A stretch of 64,000 bases of DNA from positions 5,866,407-5,930,406 of the forward strand of contig CM030932.1 in assembly GCA_018136815.1 (NCBI GenBank), written 5' to 3'. Below the pieces are notes generated by a model. The model was not told where the DNA came from, did not search any database, and was given only the letters and a program-made list of their open reading frames with translations. Both the position numbers and the translations under genes were made by a program. Positions within the stretch are counted from its first letter, which is position 1; each line of letters begins with the position of its first letter. Shown here piece after piece: positions 62,820 through 64,000 of the stretch. The stretch is from Isochrysis galbana. Its lineage: Eukaryota > Haptophyta > Isochrysidales > Isochrysidaceae.

Positions 62820-63335
62820 CCCTGCTTTCCCGGGGGGGGGGCGTGTCGGCGCTTTTCATACATTTAAGAGAGATTTGCCCGTGGGCACGGCGCGATGTGC
62901 AGTCCCCCCGCGGAGACGCCGTGCGTGCGCATTCCAACGTTTTCTCTATTACCCTAATGCCCACATTTACGTAAAGTAGCCATATAAGAGATGTTTCTCT
63001 TGCACAATCACATTGTGCACGCCGTGCGTGGGCCCCCGCGGGGGCGCCGTGCGTGCGCATGCCAATGCGTACCCCTAAGGCCCACCTTTACGTAAAGTAG
63101 CCATATAAGAGATGTTTCGTTGCGCAGCACGTGTGATGACTTGCAATCACATTGTGCACGCTGTGCGTGGGCACGGCGCGATGTGCATGGGCCCCCCGCG
63201 GGGGCGCCGTGCGTGCGCATGCCAATGCGTACCCCTAAGGCCCACCTTTACGTAAAGTAGCCATATAAGAGATGTTTCGTTGCGCAGCACGTGTGATGAC
63301 TTGCAATCACATTGTGCACGCCGTGCGTGCCGCTC
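62820..63335 (-). repeat. subterminal tandem array of the cargo-element family, 160-bp unit
   Basis: One partial and two nearly identical 160-bp units (63041, 63201) with GGGGGCGCCGTGCGTGCGCA, ACGTAAAGTAGCCATATAAG, and TGATGACTTGCAATCACATT. It is the inverted relative of the array in copy C (38322-38630). No cargo ORF nearby within the window. Confidence 0.85.
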
Positions 63336-64000
63336 GACATACATACCTGGGGCAGGCTCCCCCGAGAAAGCTCATCGGACGAAATCAGATCCCTTCATCG
63401 GGTCGGTCAGCCGTGCGAACATTCTCACGCACGAATGCTCACGGCCACGGTGTTCCTGGCCATTTCTCAAGGGTGTCCACAGATAGCAGATAGTTGACGG
63501 ATCGAGCATGGCGCATGACCACTGGCTCGATATGCGAAGAGACGGAAGGGGATCGATCGGCGGTAGGCGGGGCGGGAGCGGAGAGGAGTGATGGAATAGC
63601 GGGCTTGACCACCTCCTCAGCATAGGAAGGCGGGGGAGGACGGGCTTGGGCGAGGGCGAGCGCGAAGACCAAAAGCGTTCAATTATCCCCATCCATCCCT
63701 GCTAGCACCTTTCGTTGTCACCTGGAGGTTACTTGAGTCAACTTGACACTTCACATGTTGAAACACACACGTGGTCTTACTCCATTCACTCGATTTGGGG
63801 CAGGGTCGATATCTCGTTGAAATCACGATCCACATGTCTTCCCCTTCTCGCTCGTGTCGTTACGTACGAATGTACGAAAACGAAAACCAATGGGTTGTGG
63901 CGGGTCTATATTGATGATGCTCTCCATTACTTCCAATAAGGTGGTCTATCTAATCACTCTACAAGCGCGCCGCGCTCAATGTCAGGAGGGTGAGGACGTG
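63336..64000. other. right edge, no gene recognised
   Basis: Short overlapping frames on both strands without motifs. A real gene could begin here and continue beyond the window, but I see no support. Confidence 0.3.

Overview
This window looks like nuclear DNA of a flagellate unicellular eukaryote, most likely a microalga. The reasons are GT-AG spliceosomal introns of about 100-350 bp, no operons, large intergenic spaces packed with eukaryotic transposons (Copia, hAT-like, Tc1/mariner-like), and gene families such as DZIP1 (a ciliary basal-body protein), NSUN2-type tRNA methyltransferase, PGS1, a GH63 glycosidase, and F-box/kelch and WW/ankyrin proteins. A haptophyte or stramenopile would fit, but nothing in the window settles the taxon.

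Layout. 1-680 holds ends of two short DNA-transposon families. 680-12868 is a knot of Ty1/copia elements: an outer element (LTRs 1023-1294 and 9354-9625), a younger complete element inserted in it (3943-8363, 5-bp duplication ACTTT, reverse transcriptase deleted), and a third scrambled copy (9629-12774) with the only reverse transcriptase, in inverted orientation. 13450-15294 is PGS1. 16557-17422 is a frameshifted hAT transposase. 17979-19062 is a two-exon indole-3-glycerol-phosphate synthase. 20169-22466 holds two back-to-back elements, each with a perfect 8-bp target duplication. 22777-23623 carries unknown ORFs. About 23733-27157, 31823-33100 and 37151-38685 are three copies of a terminal-inverted-repeat element family carrying the same ~190-aa gene. 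Between and around them lie a three-exon WW/ankyrin gene (27765-30597, minus), TA-flanked elements (30710-33808), and a three-exon GH63 gene (34059-36906). 39377-40150 is an alpha/beta hydrolase. 40717-44600 is satellite-like and simple-sequence DNA with a hAT-like element at 42592-43509. 44601-49030 is the DZIP1-like gene, whose first exon sits in an imperfect palindrome around a 272-bp CT tract. 49993-50450 is a decayed LINE-like fragment, 50497-51888 a triple NUMOD4/HNH protein, 52467-54296 an NSUN2-like methyltransferase, 55032-56046 a Stowaway-like MITE, 56502-58044 an F-box/kelch gene, 60416-61237 a small possible ATC-hydrolase-like protein, 61603-62488 a new TIR element, and 62820-63335 a subterminal repeat array.

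The host genes show no shared pathway: phospholipid synthesis (PGS1), tryptophan synthesis (IGPS), tRNA modification (NSUN2), cilium (DZIP1), glycan processing (GH63) and ubiquitin targeting (F-box). What ties the window together is the repeated, nested insertion of mobile DNA between short host genes, which allows insertion order to be read. The least expected systems are the TIR family with a captured gene, the scrambled Copia copies, and the palindrome/microsatellite at the DZIP1 start.
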